Translations under genes and position numbers: made by a program
Notes under the pieces: generated by a model
The model's database searches: none
Told to the model about the DNA's origin: nothing
The model's input: the letters and a program-made list of their open reading frames with translations, nothing else
Assembly: GCA_013122435.1 (NCBI GenBank)
Contig: WYDT01000027.1
Span: forward strand, 25,320 to 89,319
DNA length: 64,000 bases
Reading direction: 5' to 3'
Origin: Chloroflexi bacterium AL-N1
GTDB taxonomy: Bacteria > Chloroflexota > Chloroflexia > Chloroflexales > Roseiflexaceae
Shown: one piece after another, positions 34,002 through 43,327 of the stretch
Layout: each line of letters opens with the position of its first letter
How positions within the stretch are numbered: the stretch's first letter is position 1

Positions 34002-35480
34002 ATGCCTCCTCAAATTATACGTGATCTTGCCGAAACCAGTGGCTATTGGGCTGCCGTTTGGACGATGTGTCCCATGCCCGATCTCCACGTCATTTGTGAT
34101 GCTCCGGTCGGATGTTTCAATCTGGTTGGTACAGCCGTACCAGATTATACCGACTCGATTCCTCATATCGAAAATCTTACGCCTTCCGTCATAACTGAGC
34201 AGGAAGTGGGTGGTAAGGGAACGACGGAAACCGTTAAGTGGACCTACGAAGGATTACGCGATACCGGTAAACTCGCAGGCAAACAATTGATCGTCGTGTC
34301 AACTGCCGAAAGCGAGATGATCGGCGCCGATCTTTCTGATTTGGTTAAGCAATTGCAACCAGGGACCACTTTCTACTACAGCAACTCGCTTGCAGAAGAT
34401 GAGTGGGCTGGGCGTGATCGGGTATTGCGCTGGCTGTGGGAGCAGTATGGTAAATCTGCCGATTCGGAGATACAACCGGAGCCGGGAACAGTAAACATTA
34501 TTGGTCCGACATATGGTTGTTTTAATGCCCCCTCAGATTTATCTGAAGTACGGCGTTTGATCGAAGGGGCGGGTGGACGTATTAATCTCATCTATCCCTA
34601 TGAAGCGAATTTGGCCGATACGCCGCGTCTGGCAGCAGCACAGATCAATGTGGTAATGTACAAAGAATTTGGGGCTGGTCTCGCCACCGATCTGGGCCAA
34701 CCAACCCTCACTGCGCCCTTTGGCATGCGTGAAACTGTCACATTCGTCCGTCAGGTAGGCCAATTACTTGGCACAGTTGATCAGGCCGAGGCATTTATTG
34801 CCAATGAAAAGAAAACGACGCTTCAGGCGGTATGGGATTTATGGCGTGGTCCGCAGAGCGATTGGTTTCCCACCACCAACGTTGGGATCGTGGCTGGACA
34901 CTCATACGCCGATGGGTTGCAACGATTGTTAGGCGAGGAGATGGGTATGCAGATTGATTTCGTTTCTGCTCGCCCACGCCGTACTGATGACCTTGATAAT
35001 GAAGGGATTCGGAACCGTATTCACGAACGTGCGCCCGCGTTTGTGTTTGGCTCAATCAATGAACGAATTTATCTGCGGGAAGCCAATGCACGCTATACCA
35101 ACTTTATTCCGGCTGCCTTTCCAGGGGCAGCGGTGCGACGTGCTGTTGGAACACCGTTCATGGGCTTCCGTGGTGCGGTCTACATCACACAGGAGATCGT
35201 CAATCGTTTATATGATGCGCTATTTAGCTTTCTGCCGGTTGATGGGGCCTATGCCCAACAGACAAATGCACCTGCTGGCCCTGCTCAAGGTAATATGCCG
35301 TGGCAAACAGAAGCAAAACAGCGCCTGGATGTGGTGTTGGAGAAGTTACCCTACATCCCACGTATCTCGGCTAGTCGTCAACTTCAGATGACCATAGAAA
35401 TGCTTGCAAATCAACGTGGTGTGACCGAGGTGACACCAGAACTCGTTGAAGAAGCACTTGCTCAGAATGCCCCACAATAG
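34002..35480 (+). CDS. bchZ: Chlorophyllide a reductase subunit Z
   Basis: NifK-like partner of BchY, 492 residues. WTMCPMPDLHVICDAPVGCF carries the N-terminal Cys ligands; VVSTAESEMIGADL and VNIIGPTYGCFN are typical of the family. The C-terminal 50 residues (LPYIPRISASRQLQMTIEML ... VTPELVEEAL) form the PCP-reductase helix domain that sits over the substrate. It ends the operon; the next gene has its own promoter. Confidence 0.95.
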   Translation: MPPQIIRDLAETSGYWAAVWTMCPMPDLHVICDAPVGCFNLVGTAVPDYTDSIPHIENLTPSVITEQEVGGKGTTETVKWTYEGLRDTGKLAGKQLIVVSTAESEMIGADLSDLVKQLQPGTTFYYSNSLAEDEWAGRDRVLRWLWEQYGKSADSEIQPEPGTVNIIGPTYGCFNAPSDLSEVRRLIEGAGGRINLIYPYEANLADTPRLAAAQINVVMYKEFGAGLATDLGQPTLTAPFGMRETVTFVRQVGQLLGTVDQAEAFIANEKKTTLQAVWDLWRGPQSDWFPTTNVGIVAGHSYADGLQRLLGEEMGMQIDFVSARPRRTDDLDNEGIRNRIHERAPAFVFGSINERIYLREANARYTNFIPAAFPGAAVRRAVGTPFMGFRGAVYITQEIVNRLYDALFSFLPVDGAYAQQTNAPAGPAQGNMPWQTEAKQRLDVVLEKLPYIPRISASRQLQMTIEMLANQRGVTEVTPELVEEALAQNAPQ

Positions 35481-35529
35481 CCTTGTTTCTTAGCACGCGT
35501 AGCATGTAGATCTCGAAAACCACAGGTGG

Positions 35530-35558
35530 TTGAAGTCGCATAGCTCGTGTGCTATACT
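35530..35558 (+). promoter_or_regulatory. Promoter upstream of the second reductase gene
   Basis: TTGAAG (35530-35535), 17-bp spacer, TATACT (35553-35558). Leader of about 125 nt before 35692. The rest of this 210-bp interval shows no gene. Confidence 0.5.
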
Positions 35559-35691
35559 TCCCTGACTAAGTCTCTTTGTTGCCAGGTATGGATAAATAGT
35601 GTTTCCCAGGCAGGATGTGGTGTTCATGGTACGGAGTGATCTGTATGTGTGCATGTTCGTGCGTTGTGGAAGCGGAAACAAGTAGATCGCT

Positions 35692-36846
35692 ATGATGAAT
35701 TCATCCCACTACGACGTCATCATCGTTGGTGCGGGTCCTGCTGGTCTCTCTACTGCGCTTCATTTAGCACATGTTGCCCCGTCTCTGGCAGAGCGTATAC
35801 TTCTTCTTGAAGCAGCCACCCATCCACGTCGTAAAGTATGTGGTGGCGCTATTACGTTTCACGGTGCCGAACAACTCCGACAGCTCGGTCTCGATATGGA
35901 TGTTCCAGCCGCAGTTGTGCACAATGTTGCTTTTCGTTTTGGCCATCACGAATTTACGACTGAGAGCCAGAACACTATGCACATCATTCAACGTGAAGCG
36001 TTTGATGCCTCGCTGGCTTCGGAGGTCTGTTCCAAGGGCATCGAAATTCGTGGTGGCGAGCGATTGGGTGATCTGCGGCCAGTATCTCAGGGCATTGAAC
36101 TCACGACCAATAAAGGAGTGTATCAGGCATCGGTGGTGGTCGGCGCTGATGGTTCCAACAGTGTCGTGCGGCAAAAGTTGGGTATTCGTTCCACAATGGG
36201 TGTTGCTCGTCTCCTGCGTGCGATGACTCCGGTTGATGAACAAACCACACCTGCATTTACGCACCATACGGCCGTGTTCGACTTTACGTGTATGCAACAA
36301 GGAGTACAGGGCTATATCTGGGATTTCCCTTGTTTTGTGGATGGACAGGCTTTTCTCAATCGAGGTATCTTTGACAGTCGTATTGCATCACGGCCACGTG
36401 GTGATCTAAAAGCTGCGTTTGCTACCGCTTTGACCGAGCGTGGCATTGCGTGGGACTCGATCAAGCTAGAAGGGCATCCGGTACGTTGGTTTAATCCACG
36501 TTCTGTGTTCGCACGTCCGCGTGTGTTGCTTGCAGGCGATGCTGCAGGTGTTGACCCGCTATTTGCCGAAGGCATCTCTTATGCCATGGAATACGGTGCG
36601 ATTGCTGCAAGCACTATTGTCGAAGCCTTTAGCCAGAAAGAGTTTACCTTTGCTGACTATCGCAATCGCATTTTGCGACATGATTTAGGGCACATGTTGT
36701 TAACGAAAGTGAGAATTGCCAAAATGCTTTACAGATTGCCCTTTCCCAGGATTTGTTCACTGTTATGGCGTTTTGCAGAACTAGCACCACCTGCCTTTAA
36801 TCGTCGTATCGGGGCTATGTTGGGTGTATTCTCACTCAAAGGGTAG
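35692..36846 (+). CDS. Geranylgeranyl-reductase-family FAD oxidoreductase
   Basis: 384 residues. VIIVGAGPAGLSTALHLA at the N-terminus binds FAD; RRKVCGGAITFHGAEQL is the family's substrate-side motif; VVVGADGSNSVVRQKLG and VLLAGDAAGVDPLFAEGISYAMEYG complete the flavin site. It is related to but distinct from BchP at 23740-24969. It may saturate isoprenoid tails (quinone, carotenoid or lipid) or serve as a second step in phytyl formation. The last 60 residues are Arg-rich and helical. Substrate unknown. Confidence 0.8.
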   Translation: MMNSSHYDVIIVGAGPAGLSTALHLAHVAPSLAERILLLEAATHPRRKVCGGAITFHGAEQLRQLGLDMDVPAAVVHNVAFRFGHHEFTTESQNTMHIIQREAFDASLASEVCSKGIEIRGGERLGDLRPVSQGIELTTNKGVYQASVVVGADGSNSVVRQKLGIRSTMGVARLLRAMTPVDEQTTPAFTHHTAVFDFTCMQQGVQGYIWDFPCFVDGQAFLNRGIFDSRIASRPRGDLKAAFATALTERGIAWDSIKLEGHPVRWFNPRSVFARPRVLLAGDAAGVDPLFAEGISYAMEYGAIAASTIVEAFSQKEFTFADYRNRILRHDLGHMLLTKVRIAKMLYRLPFPRICSLLWRFAELAPPAFNRRIGAMLGVFSLKG

Positions 36847-37069
36847 CCAACCTCTAATGAAACGCTGATGAACAGTTGTCGCGTAGCGCAATTGTATTTA
36901 CACATTCGTTATTCTTCGTCAGAGAATAGCAGACAAATCACCCTTAGCCGTGGTACAATACACAAGAGATTTGTTAAAATATAAAGTAGCAATATTCCTG
37001 TTAACAGTATCTATCTCAGACTGTAAAATTAAACGATAACTAAAATATACATCTTAAGGCTCAAAAGGA

Positions 37070-38164
37070 ATGGCAAAAGTTATAGTTGCAATGAGTGGCG
37101 GTGTTGATAGCTCGCTTGTGGCAGCTCTCTTGTGTGAAGCTGGCCATGAAGTGATGGGTGTGACAATGCACCTCTGGGAGGGTGATGATGAGCGTCTGGC
37201 TGAGAGCTTGTGTTGTTCACAAGAGATTGCTGAAACTGCCCGTCGTGTGTGTGCCCAATTAGATATTCCCTACTATGTGTTCAACTATCAGCGTGAGTTC
37301 CGTCGCCATGTCATTGAATATTTTTTGCGTGAATATGCTCAAGGGTATACGCCCAATCCCTGTCTGGCGTGTAATCGTGATATCAAATTCCGTGCGCTCC
37401 TGATGCGAGCACAGGCGATTGGGTTTGATTACGTTGCAACCGGGCATTATGCGCGGATTCAGAAAATAGATGATCACCACCATGTGTTATTGCGGGCTGC
37501 GGATCTAGACAAAGACCAATCCTACATGTTGTACATGTTGCAGCAACATGAGCTGGCTCAGCTGATGTTTCCTATTGGTGATTATACAAAAGCACAGGTA
37601 CGCGAGATGGCCACCAAGCGTGGACTCGCCTCCGCAGATCGACCAGAAAGTCAGGACATTTGTTTTGTCCCTGGTGGGGATTATCGCAATCTTATGCGAG
37701 AAGAGCGCCCTGATAGTATCCATGCCGGGCCAATTCTTGATCAGGAAGGTCGTGAGTTAGGTCGACATAATGGGTTGCCGCTGTATACGATTGGCCAGCG
37801 CAGAGGGCTTGGTATTGCGACTGGTGAACCTGTCTATGTTACCGCTCTTGATGTAAAGCAAAATGCTGTCATTGTTGGTCCCGCCGAAGCATTGATGCGT
37901 GATCATCTTGAGGCTGTTGATACCACATTCATCAGTGGTGAGTGGCCAACCATACCATTTGAGTGCCAGGCACAGATTCGTTCACACGCAAAGCCAGTAG
38001 ATGTACAGGTAGTACCTGGTGAAGAAGGCCGCGTTCGGGTTGATTTTGCGCGACCCCAAAGAGCTGTGACACCTGGTCAGGCAGTCGTTCTTTATAATCA
38101 AGAAGCTGTGTTAGGCGGTGGGTTTATTGCTGCACCGTCAAATGGTGCTACGAAGAAGTCATAA
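37070..38164 (+). CDS. mnmA: tRNA-specific 2-thiouridylase MnmA
   Basis: Makes the 2-thio group of s2U34 in tRNA-Lys, Glu and Gln. 364 residues. PP-loop VAMSGGVDSSLVAALL, catalytic cysteines in TPNPCLACNRDIKF and SQDICFVPGGDYR, and ATGHYARIQ. The C-terminal beta-barrel (GQRRGLGIATGEPVYVTALD) is complete. The AAAAGGA just before the ATG decides the start. Preceded by a 220-bp AT-rich gap with a possible -10 box TACAAT at 36954. Confidence 0.96.
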   Translation: MAKVIVAMSGGVDSSLVAALLCEAGHEVMGVTMHLWEGDDERLAESLCCSQEIAETARRVCAQLDIPYYVFNYQREFRRHVIEYFLREYAQGYTPNPCLACNRDIKFRALLMRAQAIGFDYVATGHYARIQKIDDHHHVLLRAADLDKDQSYMLYMLQQHELAQLMFPIGDYTKAQVREMATKRGLASADRPESQDICFVPGGDYRNLMREERPDSIHAGPILDQEGRELGRHNGLPLYTIGQRRGLGIATGEPVYVTALDVKQNAVIVGPAEALMRDHLEAVDTTFISGEWPTIPFECQAQIRSHAKPVDVQVVPGEEGRVRVDFARPQRAVTPGQAVVLYNQEAVLGGGFIAAPSNGATKKS

Positions 38165-38187
38165 TTATATTAGGCACGTGTACTTTT

Positions 38188-38436
38188 ATGTCACCCGCAC
38201 CACTCTTGCTTTTTTTGATAACAACTGTAAGTATGTCATTAGCGCATGTACTGTGGGGACAGCGATGGGTCCAAATACCACTCTTCTGGTTTGCTGCTTT
38301 TGCAGGAGCGCTGATCGTGTATTCAACAGGACTGCGTCTGCCGTGGGCGCTTCCCACACCATCTGGTGTACCAGTTCTTGAGGTAACCATGGGTGCCTGG
38401 TTCGTAATGATAATTGCCTCGAAAGTACGACTATGA
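38188..38436 (+). CDS. Small membrane protein
   Basis: 82 residues, nearly all hydrophobic: helices at about 5-22, 30-48 and 64-80, with HVLWGQRW in a loop. No family recognised and no clear ribosome site. 23 bp after mnmA, so it may be cotranscribed. The fact that the frame is uninterrupted and membrane-like supports it, but not strongly. Confidence 0.5.
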   Translation: MSPAPLLLFLITTVSMSLAHVLWGQRWVQIPLFWFAAFAGALIVYSTGLRLPWALPTPSGVPVLEVTMGAWFVMIIASKVRL

Positions 38437-38442
38437 TATAAT
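38414..38442 (+). promoter_or_regulatory. Promoter for the 38534 gene
   Basis: TTGCCT (38414-38419), 17-bp spacer, perfect TATAAT (38437-38442), overlapping the end of the small membrane gene. Confidence 0.5.
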
Positions 38443-38533
38443 CTCGCCCACTTTACTATATAAGACCATTCTTAGGATTCGCCTTTGTGGCTTGTCGCAA
38501 TAAAGTCACCCGCACCAACACAGGAGCCTTATT

Positions 38534-38989
38534 TTGAGCAGATGGATTGTAATAGGTATAACACTAGTCGCCATCATCGCCGTTGTTGGTATCATTCTTT
38601 TAGCTATTTTCCCTGAAGCTCGTGTTGTAACACGTGATATTTCGATCGTTATTCTGGCCGTTTTTCAAATGATAGGAGCGATTCTCACGATTGCTCTATT
38701 GCTGGTGGTTTTATACGTGGTCACAACACTCAATCGATTGGCACGCACACAGGTTATTCCTCAGGTTAATATGATCCAAAACAAACTTGATGGTATTTTG
38801 GAAAACACTCGTTCAATTACGGGCAATGTACAAGATACTACTACCACCGTGACTACGACAACCACATACGTGGCAGAACAAGTTGTGACACCTGTTATTC
38901 GTGCTTCTAGCCTGCTAGCAGGTGTGCGTGCTGCCGCAGGTTCGCTGGCCCGGCGTGGTGGTGCTTCACCACAAGATGAAGCACCATAA
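38534..38989 (+). CDS. Two-helix membrane protein with Thr-rich tail
   Basis: 151 residues from a TTG at 38534, with AGGAG 7 bp upstream. Helices at about 5-26 and 35-62, then an amphipathic segment and a run of threonines (TTTTVTTTTTYVA) before a basic tail. Similar in layout to small Chloroflexota membrane proteins of unknown role; no domain recognised. Confidence 0.65.
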   Translation: MSRWIVIGITLVAIIAVVGIILLAIFPEARVVTRDISIVILAVFQMIGAILTIALLLVVLYVVTTLNRLARTQVIPQVNMIQNKLDGILENTRSITGNVQDTTTTVTTTTTYVAEQVVTPVIRASSLLAGVRAAAGSLARRGGASPQDEAP

Positions 38990-39578
38990 ACACATGCGTT
39001 GTAGATTTGGGTGGAGGGGCAACCCTGGCAAATAATTTATTTTTATAGGCCCTCTACTAAGTGGTACTTGATCGCTATTGTCGACGTTCATACGACATGG
39101 TATGATAACAAAATAGATAAGCTCAAGAGGTACTCGTATTCATTAGAATAGTTTACACTCAAATCTTTGATTAATGTTTGAATGTGTATAGGTTGTATTT
39201 CGACTCATTTTAGAGCGTTTTTAGGCAATTAAGCATTGGGTCTGTAGTTACAAACTATGATATGATTATATAAAGTGAAAGTGTAATCACTCATAATTAT
39301 AGAAATTCAGAAACGGGATAGAAGTATTTGGTTTAAACATCTGTATAACCATCAGCTAGTTTCTCCTTGATGATGTACAATTGTCTGAATATTTCTTCGG
39401 TGAACACATTACACATGAGTTTTGACAGTGTTTTAGTTTGAGTATAGGAATGTCTAGGTGATGGCAGGACAATACAACCTTCAAGGTATGACATGGACTG
39501 TTATTTGCACGCCTGACAGTGAGTGCAGCGTAGTAGGCTATTCCATACACTGCTCCACGCCTTTGTGCGGAGGATGAG
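38990..39578. other. 589-bp intergenic region without a supported gene
   Basis: AT-rich. Contains a possible promoter for the next gene (TTGACA at 39422, TATAGG at 39443, spacer of 15 bp). A 79-codon minus-strand frame at 39356-39595 shows no recognisable protein and overlaps the next start. Nothing else seen. Confidence 0.5.
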
Positions 39579-40394
39579 ATGGCGCTGGTAGGCAATATTC
39601 GTGATTTCGGTCTTTCCGATTTTCTCTATTTGGTAGATCGGGGTTATAAAACAGGGTGTTTGCACCTCAATCGTGGAGATGATTCCGCATCACTTTACTT
39701 TGAAAAAGGTAAATTGGTGACAGCGGCTCGTCGCAACAGCAAAAAAAGGGTTACTGATGTTCTTGTGAGTAAAGGTAAGTTAACGACTCAGCAAGCACAA
39801 AACGCCCATCAAGCCCTGAATGGAAGTTCTAATTTGACTCAATTACTCGTTGATCTCAATTATATGTCGCGTGATGATGTTCAGCAAGTTTTGCAGCAGC
39901 ATATTGAAGAGTCTGTCTATAGCTTATTTGGTTGGCCTGATGGTGAGTTTCGTTTTGAGCAAGGACAAAAACCTTCTTCTGAATCACCGATTATGCCCAT
40001 TCCCATTTCTGTGGAAAACCTGATTATGGAAGGCGTTCGCCGTATTGACGAATGGGGACGCATTAAGGACCGTATTCCCAGCACAGATATGGTTGTTAAA
40101 TTTGTTGAACAACCTGGCGAAAAAGCAAAAGGGGTTAATCTTTCGGCTAATGAATGGCGGGTTTTCGCCAGGATCAATGGTCAGTACACCCTTTCTGAAA
40201 TCTCGCAGAAAACTAATTTGAGCGAGTTTGAAGTATGTCGTATTGTCTATGGCTTCTTGACAGCTGGCTTGGTTGAAGTAATCAAAAAAGCCAGACCTCA
40301 ATCACCACATTCAAGTAGTCGTTCTCCACAGGATACGCAGCGAGTAAAACGGAGTCTTGTCACAAGGATCATTAATCGTATTCGCGGTATGTAA
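39579..40394 (+). CDS. DUF4388-domain protein, partner of a small GTPase
   Basis: 271 residues. The first 100 match the DUF4388 (PATAN-like) pattern: ALVGNIRDFGLSDFLYLV, TGCLHLNRGDDSASLYFEKG, LVTAARR. A middle helical region (VSKGKLTTQQAQNAHQAL ... LLVDLNYMSRDDVQQVL) resembles the N-terminal domain of type II secretion ATPases (MshEN-like). A winged-helix-like stretch (RVFARINGQYTLSEISQKT) precedes a basic Ser/Arg tail. In other bacteria such proteins work with MglA/COG2229 GTPases in polarity, gliding and pili. The GTPase follows after 107 bp. Confidence 0.75.
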   Translation: MALVGNIRDFGLSDFLYLVDRGYKTGCLHLNRGDDSASLYFEKGKLVTAARRNSKKRVTDVLVSKGKLTTQQAQNAHQALNGSSNLTQLLVDLNYMSRDDVQQVLQQHIEESVYSLFGWPDGEFRFEQGQKPSSESPIMPIPISVENLIMEGVRRIDEWGRIKDRIPSTDMVVKFVEQPGEKAKGVNLSANEWRVFARINGQYTLSEISQKTNLSEFEVCRIVYGFLTAGLVEVIKKARPQSPHSSSRSPQDTQRVKRSLVTRIINRIRGM

Positions 40395-40501
40395 GGGTAC
40401 AAGGTTGCAACCATGCAACTATTTGGATATATACAATCTAATATGGCAAAAGCGGCAGTTGTGCAGATGCTGAACATGCAGCACGGCAACGGAGGGCTGG
40501 T

Positions 40502-41032
40502 GTGCAGACGGTAAAGATGGTCATCAGCGGTGCGGTAAATTCAGGTAAAACTGAGTTTATTAAAACAATCAGTGAGATTGAAGTGGTCTCTACTGAACGG
40601 CGCGCAACCGACGATACAAAACTAATCAAAAAAGAGACCACTGTAGCGATGGATTTTGGGCGTATTGCTGTAGGCGATGATTTGGTGTTGCATTTGTTTG
40701 GAACACCTGGACAAAAGCGATTTGACTTCATGTGGGAAATTCTCTCTGAAGGTATGCTTGGTCTAGTAATCCTGGTTGACAGCACTCGTCCAGAGACATT
40801 TCGTGAAACCAATCGAATCATTGACTTCTTTGTTTCATATCGTGATACACCGTACGTGGTTGCTGCAAACAAGCAAGACCGTCCAAATGCATGGTCACCG
40901 GAAGAGCTTCGTTTAGCGCTACGTCTCCCTCAGGAGACAAAAGTACTGCCTTGTGTAGCAACTGATAGAGATAACGTTAAAAACGTTTTGTTAGAGTTAT
41001 TGTACGTTATCTTGCAGCAAAGCGAAGAATAG
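40502..41032 (+). CDS. Small Ras-like GTPase (COG2229 type)
   Basis: 176 residues from a GTG at 40502 with GGAGG 5 bp upstream. Walker A/G1 ISGAVNSGKTEFIK, G3 LHLFGTPGQKRFDFMWE (the FGTPGQ form usual in this branch, in place of DTAG), G4 AANKQDRP. No G5 of classical form. Family members act as switches in cell polarity, gliding or secretion. Filamentous Chloroflexota glide, so motility control is a fair guess. Ends at a good terminator. Confidence 0.88.
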   Translation: MQTVKMVISGAVNSGKTEFIKTISEIEVVSTERRATDDTKLIKKETTVAMDFGRIAVGDDLVLHLFGTPGQKRFDFMWEILSEGMLGLVILVDSTRPETFRETNRIIDFFVSYRDTPYVVAANKQDRPNAWSPEELRLALRLPQETKVLPCVATDRDNVKNVLLELLYVILQQSEE

Positions 41033-41054
41033 TCCGTAATTCAGCATCATATGC

Positions 41055-41087
41055 AGAGGTATAGATATATGTCTATGCCTCTTTTTG
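41055..41087 (+). terminator. Rho-independent terminator after the GTPase gene
   Basis: AGAGGTATAGA / TCTATGCCTCT, 11-bp stem with one T-G pair, 6-nt loop, then TTTTTG. Confidence 0.8.
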
Positions 41088-41200
41088 TTATGTTTTTATG
41101 CTTAGTGCTAAGAAGCAGAGTAGGCTATAAGGTGAATTTACCCCCTCTTATAGATTTTTGTGAGTTTCTCTTTTCTCAAATGGTATAATAGTAGTAGATC

Positions 41201-42196
41201 ATGACTGAACAAGATCAACTATTACATGAACATTCACGGGCTGATCTAGATTACATACAGGATCAGATCCTTAAGTGGTTTTCTGGCGACGGGCGTGATT
41301 TACCCTGGCGACATACACGCGATCCGTATCGTATTCTGGTTTCTGAGGTGATGTTACAGCAGACACAGGTTGATCGGGTTTTGCCCAAGTATCACGTATT
41401 TCTAAAACAGTTTCCAACCCTTGAGGCGTTGGCTGCTGCTTCAACAGCTGAGGTAATTCGTGCATGGGCTGGTTTGGGCTACAACCGTCGTGCAGTAAAT
41501 ATGCAACGTACGGTTCGTGTTGTGCGTGACGAATTTGGGGGTAAGTTTCCCAAAGATGTTACAACCTTGCGTAGCTTGCCAGGTATTGGACCATATACTG
41601 CCGGCGCGATTGCGTGTTTTGCTTTTGAACAAGATGTCGCGTTTATTGACACCAATATTCGTCGAGTTACTCAACGTTTGTTTATTGGTCCTGTAGAAAG
41701 TGAAGTAAGTGAACGTCAATTGTTACAGGTTGCCGAGCGTGCCATTCCCCCAAACCAGGGATGGAGTTGGAATCAGGCAATTATGGAACTGGGCGCACTT
41801 GTTTGTACTGCTAATAACCCGGCGTGTTGGCGATGTTCTGTACAGCAGTTCTGTCGTGATTATGAGGCGCGTAAACAAGATGATGAACGTATCTTTGATG
41901 CAAAAGATGTTAGTTCAGATATTCAAAAATCTCATCGGGTTGCCGAACGACGACAGAAGTATAAACGTCGAGTTGAACAGCCTTTTGAAGGTTCAAGTCG
42001 TTTTTATCGTGGCCGTGTTATTGATGTGTTGCGTCAGCTTTCTCACGATGATCATATGACCTTTGAACATCTGGGTGCACAGATCAAAGAACCATTCAAC
42101 GATGATGATATGCCATGGCTCACTAAACTTGTCGAAGGTTTAACGCGCGATGGCCTGATTATGGTGGAAGGCGATGTGGTACGATTACCACATTAA
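41201..42196 (+). CDS. mutY: A/G-specific adenine glycosylase
   Basis: Removes adenine mispaired with 8-oxoguanine. 331 residues. Helix-hairpin-helix LRSLPGIGPYTAGAIACFAF with catalytic Asp in FIDTNIRRVTQ, catalytic Glu in SEVMLQQTQVDRV, and the [4Fe-4S] motif C-x6-C-x2-C-x5-C (residues from VCTANNPACWRC). The C-terminal 80 residues do not show the NUDIX-like 8-oxoG domain; they look like a winged helix (FYRGRVIDVLRQLS, LTKLVEGLTRDGLIMVEGD). A TATAAT at 41184-41189 is close to the start and may be its -10 box. Confidence 0.9.
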   Translation: MTEQDQLLHEHSRADLDYIQDQILKWFSGDGRDLPWRHTRDPYRILVSEVMLQQTQVDRVLPKYHVFLKQFPTLEALAAASTAEVIRAWAGLGYNRRAVNMQRTVRVVRDEFGGKFPKDVTTLRSLPGIGPYTAGAIACFAFEQDVAFIDTNIRRVTQRLFIGPVESEVSERQLLQVAERAIPPNQGWSWNQAIMELGALVCTANNPACWRCSVQQFCRDYEARKQDDERIFDAKDVSSDIQKSHRVAERRQKYKRRVEQPFEGSSRFYRGRVIDVLRQLSHDDHMTFEHLGAQIKEPFNDDDMPWLTKLVEGLTRDGLIMVEGDVVRLPH

Positions 42197-42211
42197 GGTG
42201 CAGGAATTTGT

Positions 42212-43261
42212 ATGACTACAGCTATTGTTACTACACCATACCACGAACCTCATGATGACCCTACACACGTTGAGATTGCTGCACGTTTAAAGGCAATTCA
42301 CAGGGCTATTGAACAAAGTGGTTTGTTACATCGGTTAATTCAACTTGATGCTCGTTTAGCAACAGAGGAACAAATCCAAGCCGTACACGCTGCTCGAATG
42401 CTAGAACAGTTACACTGGGCCTCGTCTGAAGGTGGGATGTTGCTCAACATTGATACATACACGACGTATGGTTCCTGGGATGCAGCACTTGGTGCTGCAG
42501 GGGCTTCCATACAGGCTGTTGAGGCTGTTGTTCAAGGTCGTGTCAATAATGCGTTTGCACTCGTACGGCCCCCAGGACACCATGCTACCCCTAATCAATC
42601 AATGGGGTTTTGCATGTTTAATAATGTTGCTGTTGCCGCTCGCTATGCGTTAGATGTGCTCGGTATTGAGCGTGTTGCAATTGTTGATTTTGATGTCCAT
42701 CACGGAAATGGTACACAGGATATTTTTTACAATGACAATCGAGTGCTTTTCTGCTCAAGTCATGGGTATGGGGCTACTTTTTATCCTGGCACCGGTGGGG
42801 CAAATGAGATCGGTAAAGATGTTGGATATGGATTTACTCTCAACCTGCCGTTACCGTTTAATGTTGGTGATGAGGGAATGCTGTATCTTTACGAACGTCT
42901 TGTAACGCCCGTTATCAGAAATTTTTGCCCTCAACTCATCCTGGTTTCGGCTGGTTACGATGGGCATTGGGATGATCCGTTGGGGTCGATGAATCTCTCA
43001 GTCTCTGGTTATGCCAGAATTACAGAGCAATTGATTGCCCTAGCCCACGAGCTTTGTCAGGGGCGCATTGTGTTTGTTCTGGAAGGAGGGTACAATATTC
43101 AAGCGTTATGTGCATGTGTAATTGCATCACTCCGTATGTTACTAGGCAATGCTCCAGGACCTGATCCGTTTGGTTCTGTTACGGCAAATGAACCTGACTT
43201 AACGATACTGACACGGCGCCTGCGACAGACGCATCCATTGTTACAGGGACTCATTGTCTGA
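42212..43261 (+). CDS. Histone-deacetylase-family amidohydrolase
   Basis: 349 residues. Zinc and catalytic features: RPPGHHATPNQSMGFCMFNN, DFDVHHGNGTQDIFY, SSHGYGATFYPGTG and SAGYDGHWDDPLG, plus VLEGGYN at the end. Bacterial members deacylate polyamines, acetoin-pathway proteins or lysines; the substrate here is unknown. Starts 15 bp after mutY, so probably the same transcript. Confidence 0.92.
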   Translation: MTTAIVTTPYHEPHDDPTHVEIAARLKAIHRAIEQSGLLHRLIQLDARLATEEQIQAVHAARMLEQLHWASSEGGMLLNIDTYTTYGSWDAALGAAGASIQAVEAVVQGRVNNAFALVRPPGHHATPNQSMGFCMFNNVAVAARYALDVLGIERVAIVDFDVHHGNGTQDIFYNDNRVLFCSSHGYGATFYPGTGGANEIGKDVGYGFTLNLPLPFNVGDEGMLYLYERLVTPVIRNFCPQLILVSAGYDGHWDDPLGSMNLSVSGYARITEQLIALAHELCQGRIVFVLEGGYNIQALCACVIASLRMLLGNAPGPDPFGSVTANEPDLTILTRRLRQTHPLLQGLIV

Positions 43262-43327
43262 TCTGATGCGTATTGAGATGTTCGGCGATATCATGTATCT
43301 TGATATGCTTCGTGTATAATACTTTTT

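Noticed and set aside
39356..39595. 79-codon minus-strand frame in the large gap
   Set aside because: No similarity pattern, no good ribosome site, overlaps the start of the DUF4388 gene.
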